From Isoetes taiwanensis (lineage: Eukaryota; Streptophyta; Lycopodiopsida; Isoetales; Isoetaceae): a stretch of DNA of 64,000 nucleotides. The stretch covers positions 1 to 64,000 of the forward strand of contig JAJEKV010000894.1 in the NCBI GenBank assembly GCA_021234155.1, in the 5' to 3' direction. Every line of letters begins with the position of its first letter. Position 1 is the stretch's first letter. Positions 37,502 to 46,250 of this stretch are shown in pieces. Position numbers and translations under genes: made by a program. Below the pieces are notes generated by a model. The model worked only from the letters and a program-made list of their open reading frames with translations, searched no databases and was not told where the DNA came from.

Positions 37502-37571
37502 TGGCCTATGCGTGTGTCGAACCCGCGAAGCGTTATTAGCACGACTCTCTAACCAACCGAGCTAATAGGCC
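37502..37571 (-). tRNA. tRNA-Ile-like, altered T arm and variable region
   Basis: Both acceptor strands and the loop TTATTAG are intact. The T arm reads 'gcgtgtgtcgaacccgcg', which fits an underlying GCGGG/CCCGC stem with one base miscalled. The variable region is 'aagcg'. Confidence 0.45.
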
Positions 37572-37973
37572 TCGAAGATTGGAAGTCGCATTTTTCTAAC
37601 CTCTCCAAGTGTTTTTATACCAAGATGCGGTTTTGTTTTTTTTTGACATCTCAGAAGAACACCTAAAACAATGATGCTGACAACATGAAATGCATTACTA
37701 CGAGTTGCAAAGCCAGTGAGTATGTGAAAGTCTAGATTACCACTAGTTTTTAAAAGACTAAAGTGGCCTCGTAGATCCAAACAACTAAGATGTTGAAGAA
37801 AAACTTCAGATAAGATTAATATTGAAACCCCAAATCCTTATCTAACACAATGAATCTTTTTTTTGTGAAACCATACCTATTTTATTGACGAAGCGATTGC
37901 CAAGTTCCTAACTCTTAAAAAAGAACAAAGCTTGCAACAAAGAATTCCAATGGGCTTACTCGCCAAAATCTAA

Positions 37974-38047
37974 TGGCCTATGCAGGTGTCGAACCTGCGA
38001 CCTTCGCGTTATTAGCACGACGCTCTAACCAACTGAGCTAATAGGCC
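37974..38047 (-). tRNA. tRNA-Ile (anticodon AAT), intact
   Basis: Perfect 74-nt copy near the right edge of the array. The unit carries the same spacer deletion junction ('ccacttagttgaag', near 38221-38228) as the unit at 1486. Confidence 0.95.
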
Positions 38048-38406
38048 TGAAGATTGGAAGCTGCATTTTTCTAACCTCTCCAAGTGTTTTTTATACCGGC
38101 ATGCGTTTTGTTTTGTTTTTTTTTGACATCTCGCGAAGAACACGAAACAATGATGCTGACAACATGAAATGCATTACTACGAGTTGCAAAGCCAGTGAGC
38201 ATGTGAAAGTCTAGATTACCACTTAGTTGAAGAAAAACTTCAGATAAGATTAATATTGAAACCACAAATCCTTATCTAACACAATGAATCTTTTTTTTGT
38301 GAAACCATACCTATTTTATTGACGAAGCGATTGCCAAGTTCCTAACTCTTAAAAAGAATAAAGCTTGCAACAAAGAATTCCAATGGGCTTACTCGCCAAA
38401 ATCCAA

Positions 38407-38480
38407 TGGCCTATGCAGGTGTCGAACCTGCGACCTTCGCGTTATTAGCACGACGCTCTAACCAACTGAGCTAATAGGCC
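38407..38480 (-). tRNA. tRNA-Ile (anticodon AAT), intact, last copy of the array
   Basis: Perfect copy in the right-most unit. Its upstream box lies at about 38520-38526, so this gene keeps its promoter even though the unit breaks off about 200 bp further on. Confidence 0.95.
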
Positions 38481-38690
38481 TAAAGATTGAAAGCTGCATT
38501 TTTCTAACCTCTCCAAGTGTTTTATACGGCATGCAGTTTTGTTATTTTTTTTGACATCTCGCGAAGAACACGAAACAATGATGCTGACAACATGAAATGC
38601 ATTACTACGAGTTGCAAAGCCAGTGAGTGTGTGAAAGTCTAGATTACCACTAGTTTTTAAAAGTCTAAACTGGCCTCGTAGATCCAAACA

Positions 38691-39210
38691 CAAGGCCTCC
38701 AAAAAAAAAATTGTTATTAGTTTTTTATGTTATTTTTTGTGTTACACTACTAGGATAAACTAATATTACTTTGTGGGTTAATATGTTGAATAACTAGATG
38801 GAGTTAAACAGTGTGATTTGTATTCAAGATTTTTCAAAGTGGTATATCCACATAGTAAGTAACTATAATTTTCCATTATGGTTGCTAGTATAGTTTACTA
38901 CTAGTGTTCTTTGTGGTGGTGAACTTTCCTGGTTTATTGGCATAGTTTACGACTATTGTTCTTTATAGTGGTGAACTTTCCTGGTTTATGGCTATGTGAC
39001 ATGTGGTTCAAATAATAGTATAGGTTGTAAACCACTAGTGTCTTCAACTTTAAAGGATTGGGCAACTCATTGTGGTGTTCCAATCAGCTCATTAATATCT
39101 TGTCACATGAACCATTGATGTTGCATAAAACAAGGGCTTAAAGTTTCTTACTAAAATAAGTTACACGTTATATCTCGAAATAATGGTGGCTTTGTATCTT
39201 CAAGATATAT
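38691..39210. repeat. AT-rich flank with short tandem repeats
   Basis: No gene seen. A word of about 65 bp occurs twice in a row: 'ggtggtgaactttcctgg' near 38914 and 'agtggtgaactttcctgg' near 38968. Its last part ('aataatggtggctttg', near 39179) recurs as 'aataatggtgtctttg' near 40238 on the other side of the LINE insertion, so the LINE interrupts an older repeat. Confidence 0.55.
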
Positions 39211-40092
39211 TATTTTTTTTGTTGAAGGACGTCAGACTTTATTCAATCAAAGAGTCAAATACAAGTATAAATGCAGAGACAGGAATAAAATCTCAGCGGA
39301 TAAGCGGAGACCCACCGAATGAAGCAACCTGCCTAAGCATAAGAGTGCACATCCAAAAACTCCTCAAAAATCACTCGCCTCTTGCGAGGGGCAAGTGAAG
39401 AACAATGATATGACTTTACAATGTAACCTTGAGCTTCTTGGAGAACATGATTATCTGCCACATCCAGACCTTTGAAGATTACCAATCTTCATCTTTTCCA
39501 GATAGTCCAAAGCAACCATCCTGCTGCTAGATGAAAAGCCTGGCCTTGTAACTCGTTCTGTGTACTTGGGTAAATTGCCAAAAGCAGTTGTTGACTTGTT
39601 AGTGAAACCTGAAAAAAGGAAAACAACCAGCCCCATACCTGTCTAAGGTGTTCACACATGAAAAAGCAATGCTCAATGGTCTCAGATCCACGCTTGCATA
39701 CTGGACACTGATTTGATATTCTAGGGTTAAACTTATGGACAAGCACATTAACCCGCAGACACCTATGAAGAATCTGCCACCAAAGAACTGCCACTTTAGG
39801 ATGAAGTAGCTTGTCCCATGCCCAAGACCACACCTTCTGCCATTGAAGAGGAGGAAGTTGAAGAGACCACTTATTAGACGGAGGAAGAATATCAGTATCA
39901 AGCAACAACTGATACGTAGAGTTCACAAGTTTGCACTCCTTAATTTCTTCATGACAAACCCATACCAAAATATCTTCTTGGTGTGGCAGAATAGGCTGTA
40001 GAAAATCAGCAACTTTTTGCCAAAGAACTCTATCCCATCGCCCCAATAGAAACTTTAACTGAAAAGCCTCCCATGTCAGCAACTGGCCTGAG
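39211..40092 (-). mobile_element. 5'-truncated LINE (non-LTR retrotransposon), 3' end
   Basis: The minus strand carries the C-terminal part of a plant LINE ORF2, ending in a 3' UTR with AATAAA and a short poly-A tail at about 39211-39220. Sequence on the far side (from about 40093) belongs to the older AT-rich repeat. Only the tail of the element is present, as is usual for LINE insertions that stopped early. Confidence 0.75.
39489..40082 (-). pseudogene. LINE ORF2 fragment with reverse-transcriptase zinc-binding domain
   Basis: 197-residue open frame with the features of the zf-RVT domain found downstream of plant LINE reverse transcriptases: 'KVWSWAWDKLLHPKVAVLWWQILHR', followed by the Cys/His cluster CPVCKRGSETIEHCFFMC (about residues 129-146) and 'AAGWLLWTIWKR' near the end. 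The catalytic reverse-transcriptase part and endonuclease are missing, so the fragment cannot mobilise itself. The frame ends just before the C-terminal residues seen in another frame (39451-39636), suggesting a frameshift near 39,600 or natural termination. Confidence 0.75.
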
Positions 40093-40697
40093 GTAAGCCA
40101 ATTATATTTTCAATTGTGGGTTTATATTAGTCTTGTAAATAAAACTAAGGCACATTCCATTTTAAACCACCAGTGGTTACATAGATTAAAAGATTGGAGC
40201 TCTTTATAAAAGCAATTATCACTTTATCTCTCAAAATAATGGTGTCTTTGTATCTTCAAACGATTTTGTGCAGAATGTAAGCCAATTATATTTTGAATTA
40301 ATAGTTGATATCAATATAGTAAAAAAACTAAGACATGTTCTATTTGTAAACTAGCAGTGGATTTTGCTTGAAGCATTTGTGCACCTCATAGTAGTTGCCA
40401 CATAGAATCATCAATGCTTTGTAATATGTGCAATTGTTGCTTTATGTAATAAAGCATCCAAGTTTACTACAAAAAATAATGCATGTTTTCCATCAAAATA
40501 GATAATGGCTTTACATTTGTAAAATATCTTGTGTTGGAAGCAAACCAATGATGTTTTATCTTATATTTTAATGTTATACCGTAAGTGCGTAGTGCATCGA
40601 GCCCTAATTTGAATGGCCGAGATCATCTGGATACATTCGAAGGCCTAGATTTATTGCACGACTTACCAACACTGTGATTGGTCATGCGTCGATCTCT
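40093..40697. repeat. AT-rich repeat flank, no gene
   Basis: 'gtaagccaattatatttt' occurs at about 40094 and again at about 40277, giving a 183-bp direct repeat with diverged sides. At 40577-40625 'gccctaatttgaatggccga' resembles the inverted-repeat end at 62251-62270. Confidence 0.5.
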
Positions 40698-42455
40698 TAA
40701 AGGGTAAATGAAAAGGGGGAAAAGGAAAAGGGAAGTGGAAAGAGAGAATGTGAAGGGCAAAAAGGCATGGGGAAAAGGGAAAAGGGTAAAAGGAAAAGGG
40801 AAAAAAGAAAAAAGGGAAAAGAAAAGGAAAAAGAGAAAGGGTGGGGAAAAGAAAAAGGCATGGGGAAAAGGAAAAAGGCAAAAAGGAAAAGGGAAAAAAA
40901 GGGGAAAAAAGGAAAAGGGAAGTGGAAAGAGAGAATGTGAAGGGCAAAACGGCATGGGGAAAAGGGAAAAGAGTAAAAGGAAAAGGGAAAAAGGGAAAGG
41001 AAAAGGGAAAATAGGAAAAGGGAAAAGAAAAGAAAAAAAAAAGGAAAAGGGAAGTGGAAAGAGAGAATGTGAAGGGCAAAACGGCATGGGGAAAAGGGAA
41101 AAGAGTAAAAGGAAAAGGGAAAAAGGAAAAAGAGAAAAAGAAAAGGAAAAAAGAGAAAGGGTGGTGAAACGAAAAAGGCATGGGGAAAAGGGAAAAGGGT
41201 AAAAGGCATGGGAAAAAGGAAAAAGGAAAAAGGAAAAGGTAAAAAAAAAAAAAAGGGAAAAAAAAGGAAAAGGGAAAAGAAAAAGGGAAAAAAAGGAAAA
41301 GGGAAGTGGAAAGAGAGAATGTGAAGGGCAAAAAAAGGCATGGGGAAAAGGGAAGCGGGTAAAAGGAAAAAAGAGAAAAAGGAAAAAAAAAGAAAAGGAA
41401 AAAGGGGGTGGTGAAAGGAAAAAGGCATGGGGAAAAGGGAAAAGGGTAAAAAGGAAAAGGGAAAAAGAAAAAAGGGAAAAGAAAAGGGGCAAGAGAGAAA
41501 GGGTGGGGAAAAGAGGAAAATGGGTATAGAAAATAAGAGAATAAAACAAATGTGCAAAAGGCATGGAAAAAAGGGAAAAAGGAAAAGGAAAGGAAGGGAA
41601 AAAAGTGCAATGTGAAAAGGATCGTAAAGGAGGAAAACGGAAAAAAACAATCCATCAAGAAAAGGAAACGGGAAAAAAAGGGAAAGGGAAAGGGAAGGGG
41701 GGGAGTGATGGAGGGGAGGGAAATTAAAAAAGGACATGAGGAAAGGAAAAGAGAAAAGGAAAAGGAAGGGTTGAAAGAAGGGAAAATTGCATGGGAAGAG
41801 GGAAAGGGTGGGAAAAGGAGGAAAAGGAAGCACGGGAAAAATAGAAAGAAGAAAAGGGTGGGAAAAAGGGCATGGGAAAAGGGAAATAGAAAAGAAAAAA
41901 GAATGGAAAATGGGGGGAAGAGAGAGAGGCGCAGGAAAAAAGGAAATGAGGAAAATGGAAAAGGAAAAAGAGGGAAAGGGTGAGGAGATGGAAAAAAGGA
42001 AGGTAAAAAGGGCATGGAAAAACGGGAGGGAGAAAAGAAAAATGGAAGGAAAAGGCACACAAAAAAAGGAGGAAAAGAGTGGGAAAAGGAGGAAAAGAGA
42101 AGGGAAAATAGGCATGGAAAAGGGCGAAAGAGTAAAAGGTTGAGAAAAAGGGAAGACATGGAAAAAAGGGTGGGGAAAAGAGAAGGCATAAAAAAAGAGA
42201 AAGGGGAAGGGAAAAGGGCAAAGAAAAAATAGAAGAGGGAAAAGGTGGAGAAAGGAGCAAAAGGGAAGGGAAAAAAATTATCGGGAACAGGGAAGGGGGG
42301 AGGAAAGGGATGGGAAAACAAGGAAACATGTGAGAAAGACGAGAAAAGAAAGGAAAATAAAAGCAAAAAGTAGAGAAAATAAGAAAAAATGAAATGCGGG
42401 ATAGAGCAAAAGGGAAAGGGAAAGGGATATGGCTTTTCTCACTGCATCCAAAAGC
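40698..42455. repeat. Polypurine-polypyrimidine minisatellite (~1.75 kb)
   Basis: The plus strand is almost wholly A and G, built from GGGAAAA-type words with an embedded marker 'gaaagagagaatgtgaaggg' at about 40738, 40924, 41055 and 41308. 'ggcatgggg' recurs between. Spacing is irregular (about 186, 131 and 253 bp). Long open frames exist on both strands (up to 567 residues) only because stop codons are rare in such text; they encode Phe/Pro/Leu/Ser or Lys/Gly/Arg/Glu monotony and are not called genes. Such tracts can form triplex structures. Confidence 0.9.
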
Positions 42456-42470
42456 ATTTACAGGCTCTCA

Positions 42471-42504
42471 ACTTATGCCCAGCAACGCTGGGCACCATTA
42501 TTAG
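42471..42504 (+). mobile_element. Helitron-like 3' terminus (plus strand)
   Basis: A perfect 7-bp stem hairpin GCCCAGC-AAC-GCTGGGC (42477-42493) is followed by ACCATTA and TTAG, with T next. Helitrons end in a short hairpin about 7-12 bp before CTRR and insert between A and T. Here the first base of CTAG is T. The polypurine minisatellite lies just inside this end. The 5' end was not found. Confidence 0.6.
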
Positions 42505-42587
42505 TATCATATAATTGACATTAGTTTGGAGGGAACACGTTAAAATAACTTTGATTTCCCTCTCTACCTCATATTGGTGTTCTTATA

Positions 42588-42605
42588 GGAAGGAAGGAAG
42601 GAAGT
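42588..42605. repeat. (GGAA)n microsatellite at LINE 3' end
   Basis: 'aggaaggaaggaaggaag' lies right at the 3' side of the minus-strand LINE remnant, so it may be its tail on the minus strand (TTCC repeats). Confidence 0.5.
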
Positions 42606-43960
42606 ATATTTTAACGTCCGCGGAGGCCAAACTTGACCTATGAGACGGTACATGCAGTACACAAAGCAGATAAAACCACACCAAAAAGACAAATGCTACT
42701 ATACAATGTGTCCCTACTACTGGGATGAAAAAACCCCCACATGGGAGGAAAAACCCTGGTAGTAGGCTCTCAGATCCCTTGTCCTGTAAGGGATTCTCTA
42801 ACGGTAGAGACTTGCAAAATGTAGGATGCGAGACGTGCAACCATTGGCGATGCAAGCAATTGATGCAGCGGTGCCTCAGAGCATCTAAGATCAGCATGTG
42901 TTGCTTTCCGGATATGCGTATATATGCGGACACTCTTGCGAGCATGGTGCTCATCCTCTCACCGCCCCGCATGTGGCAACACGGCATATTCTCTCATGCG
43001 GGGGGATTCTACGCCCTCCATCACGTAGTCCAACGACTGTTTCAATTCGAGATGATGGGACCCGTCCTCCACGGAGGCAATAGCTCTCCGTTTCTTCATA
43101 GATATATGCGGCTTTCAAATGCTTGGTGTGGGCCATGTTCGGTGTTGGATTAACTGGCGTGTGGTAGTGCTGTTTTAGGCTTTGCGCAGTGGTTGCATCC
43201 GCAGTGGTGGCAAAGCGCTCATTCGGTGTGCAACCCGTCCCCGGGCATCGAGGCATAGCCACAATTCAGTTGGTAGTCTATAGACCACGCGTTGAACCAC
43301 CCCCGACGGTGCTCTGCCATACCCTCTTCGGTCGTTGTGGCTCTTGTGCCAATAACAAAGCCCTCGGGAAGGCGTTGTGCATCCATGCTGGTGACCTTGT
43401 GGAAATATGCAAGATGTCTGGCGCAAGAAGCGGAATGTTTTGAGGGGCGCGAACCAGGTCTCATATAGCAAAATCTGATAAGGCACCGTGTCCTTGATAC
43501 CTAGGACCGTATGTTAAGAAGGCCTTTTGCACCCTCTCTAGCTTATCGGGTGTTCTTGCTAATTCTTTGGACCCTTGACCTCTACCCCATACAACAATAT
43601 TGGTTCAACGAAGTGCTATGCGAGCAGGTGTGCTCGTGCTGATCACATAGGTCTATTACGTAGCGGCTATTACGCATAGCATACGAGGCTCTCCATCCCA
43701 TGGCTGACCCGTCTTTCCACACATCATCCCATAACATGCTAAGCGCAAAAAGTCGATTCAGATACTTGAAGGTCCTTACAACATCCACCTTCTGTCCTCT
43801 GTAATAGAGATCTGGGATATCATGCTGCGAGGAGAGGACTGCCAGGAGCTTAGTTTTCTGCAGGTTCACCGTCATTCCTGTTGTGTCACAGAACCCACTA
43901 AGAGCGTCCAAATGCTGCTGCATACTCCTGGCTGTATGGGATAGCAAGTCTACATAAAAG
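42606..43960 (-). pseudogene. LINE reverse-transcriptase remnant, several frameshifts
   Basis: The minus-strand frame at 43947-43582 has the end of the reverse-transcriptase palm: 'LDALSGFCDTTGMTVNLQ' then KTK, which matches the L..FC...GM.VN..KTK motif of LINEs, then 'YRGQKVDVVRTFKYL'. The reading continues through shifted frames ('PYQILLYETWFAPLKT' at about 43,480; 'KVTSMDAQRLPEGF' at about 43,380) and ends in a Cys/His-rich segment near 43,000 followed by a 3' region. The YADD catalytic part would lie before 43,960 and is not seen. Different family from the LINE at 39.2-40.1 kb. Confidence 0.65.
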
Positions 43961-46222
43961 TAGTAGTGATTGTGTGTGGAACCAACAATGAATTGTTGAA
44001 AAACCTAAAGCATGTTATTTATAAACCATTGCCATTTCGAGAGAAAAAGATGTATTTTTTAGTACTTATTAATCCAATCAAATTGGCATATAAACCATTG
44101 CATCTTAAAAGAAAAAGAATGTGCAAAATAGTACTTGTCAATCCAACCAAAATGTCGTGTTTTTGCCCATGGCCTACCATTGTCTAAGTTATAAAGCGTT
44201 TATACTTTGTGGTTCAAGAACTATGCCATTTATAGTGGTAAGTAATGCAAACTATATTAAAAACTAATGGTGAATCGTGATGATAAATCCTCATTATTCG
44301 AAAAAGCATGCATGGTTTGTGAAAATTGGACCATTTGAACCATGGTTGGTTTTTTCTATCACCGCGTTCCTGAAAACAATATATTTTTCAAATATAGTTC
44401 CTGTGATGTGTAGCATAGTTGTTTTTTTCGGAAAAAACCCTCATTCTAAACAACATATTTTAAACCCTCAGTCCACATAGTTTGTTTTCTAGGAAAACCT
44501 CATTCTAAACAGCATATGTAGCATTATAACAGGGGGTTTCTTTTGTATTTTTGTACGTTTTTTCCTAAGGTTTTCATATGATTTCATGGATGTATTTGAT
44601 GAGGCATACTGATTAGTATATCTAGAGTGCGCATACGCTTAAACTAATTTTGATGCCTAATTCCAATGGTTTAGACCCATATGTCATATATTTCTTAATA
44701 TATTATATATTTTCTTGTAGTATCATATTCTGCTCGACATGCAAGCCTCGAGACAACCCATTTTAGGGTTATGTGTTGGGAAATTATTGGATTCTTTCAA
44801 AGATCCGACGGTGTCTCGAGAAGAACGACACAAGACACGGGTGCCCGAACACCCCTATTTTTCCTTTAGGCGGGCATGCGACCTTCTTGCAATAATGTTT
44901 TAGGGTTACCGCTTCTTATGAGCGAGAATACAACCAAGCCCCGATTTTCAGCTTCTTGTAAGCGGGTTTACACAAGCAACAATCGAGGATTTGTTGTTTG
45001 GAAGATGGAAGAGAAAAAGTGCAGCCTTGGTTAACCCATTCAAACGATGGTCCTTAGATCCTTGTATTACAAGACCAAATCTGCCGTTTGTTGCTGTGCT
45101 TTGAGAGGGTGCAGAATGGAGCCGGCTTGGAGTTCCAAAAACAAAAGGTAATTAATGCATGGCCTTGATTTCCCTCTTGGAATGTTTCTTGAGCTTTTTT
45201 TTTATCCGAAATTGGTGCATCCCTCTTCCAATCGGGCATGTTATAGGCTGAAAGGCCAACACCCCCTTAAATCCATGGGATCCTCCAAATGGCATGTTCA
45301 AATCTTTAGGTATCGAATCAAACATTGTTCTCTGTTGTTGCTCCCTTAGTTCCCTCCCCGTCCTTTGCAAATGCAGATCGCGGTCATGGCTGCCCGTCGT
45401 AATGACCCATCCGGATTGTTAACTATCTTGAGAGGTTACATGTCAATGGAATGCGAGGGGTTTGGCGACTAAGGAGCGGTACATCTTATTGTGTGAATCA
45501 AAGTGCCGGTGTGAATTTATTGTGTGAATGACATTCTTTGACCTCGCATAGGTGAATCAACATGGCCCATTCTAAAGTAGGCTTCATTGGACTTGGCGCA
45601 ATGGTGCCTAATCCACCTTTGTTATTGCAAACATTTGTCTTCAATTCTTTGGGAGCTTATCTTCAATTCTTGGGGCCTTGAGAAAAGTTTGTTTGCTTAA
45701 GTAACGGGACTTGACTTCGCTCTTACGCTATCATCATCAGTCTTTAGTATGACGCCTATGCTTCTCGATCAAATGCACACCATGATTCTCCTAATCAAAT
45801 GCACAACGCCCGGGATTCAAGCTCTTCAAGTGGCAAAATCGTCTTTACGCAAAATGGCGATTCGGCAACAAACCCGGGTTAGGAAGCGGAAGCTTTTTGC
45901 GGGTTGTGCAACACAAGAGCAAGCTCTGAAACATATTTGAGGAAATTTAGGTGGTCAAAGTACAGTGGCGGCAAAGCAAGCTGTTTTCATATGGCAAGCT
46001 ATTGCACACAATTACTTTGCAAGTGCTTTGGTAAAACCTTAAGTTCTGATTCTTCTGTTGCCACTGTTACAGATGGTGGTATGAAATTGTAGAACATTCA
46101 GGCACCTATGGTGGACCTATGGTGGAGACCTAGATCGATGCTATTGTCATGCTGAAGGTAAGATTTGTGTGTTTCACCATTTTTGAGATCTCTTAATATT
46201 GTTATTCATTTCTTTTATTTCA
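43961..46222. other. Non-coding, AT-rich with small tandem repeats
   Basis: A word with 'ataaaccattgc' occurs near 44020 and 44090 (about 70 bp apart), and 'aaaacctcattctaaac' type words near 44440 and 44495. I recognise no protein. A 63-residue frame at 45749-45940 and others on both strands at 45.05-45.37 kb show nothing familiar. Confidence 0.5.
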
Positions 46223-46250
46223 CTAGTAATGGTGCCCAGCGTTGCTGGGC
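46223..46250 (-). mobile_element. Helitron-like 3' terminus (minus strand)
   Basis: On the minus strand the hairpin GCCCAGC-AAC-GCTGGGC (46250-46234) is followed by ACCATTA and canonical CTAG ending at 46223, with T as the next host base. The last 28 bases equal those of the plus-strand end at 42504 except CTAG for TTAG, so the two belong to one family. The body would extend rightwards from here. Its 5' end was not located. Confidence 0.65.

Larger units (their letters stand above)
1..38690 (-). repeat. tRNA-Ile(AAU) satellite array, ~470-475 bp unit, roughly 80-85 copies
   Basis: Head-to-tail tandem array that enters from the left edge and ends inside a unit near 38,680-38,690, where the unit word 'gatccaaaca' runs into unrelated sequence beginning 'caaggcctcc'. 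The period is seen from the start of the tRNA part in successive units: 530, 1005, 1486, 1902, 2368, 2845, 3327 and so on. Each unit holds a minus-strand tRNA-Ile, its upstream TATA/CAA elements, a downstream T-run, and about 330 bp of AT-rich spacer. Invariant spacer words include 'tctagattaccactag', 'aactaagatgttgaag', 'taagattaatattgaaacc' and 'tgaaaccatacctatttta'. Variation is concentrated in CpG-containing words and in the poly-T run after 'aatc' (about 5 to 17 T). No protein gene is supported inside the array; the short frames there are repeated fragments of the same unit. Confidence 0.97.

Noticed and set aside
1-38690. CRISPR-like array
   Set aside because: The repeat is about 470 bp, the 'spacers' are themselves repeated, and the unit is a pol III tRNA gene with plant signals; there are no cas genes.
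1-38690. 5S rDNA or LTR array
   Set aside because: The only pol III gene in the unit is tRNA-Ile; no 5S internal control region, no LTR ends and no primer-binding site pattern are seen.
40663-42366. Long open frame of 567 residues and several others in the purine tract
   Set aside because: The translation is low-complexity Phe/Pro/Leu/Ser on one strand and Lys/Gly/Arg/Glu on the other, which follows from the purine-only DNA; no start context, domain or splice signal supports a gene.
42725-43153. 142-codon plus-strand frame opposite the second LINE remnant
   Set aside because: It is the antisense of a recognisable, though frameshifted, LINE reverse-transcriptase tail and has no domain of its own.
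43941-44520. Possible centromeric satellite
   Set aside because: The repeats here are only two or three diverged copies of 70-85 bp, too few and too divergent to call a satellite.
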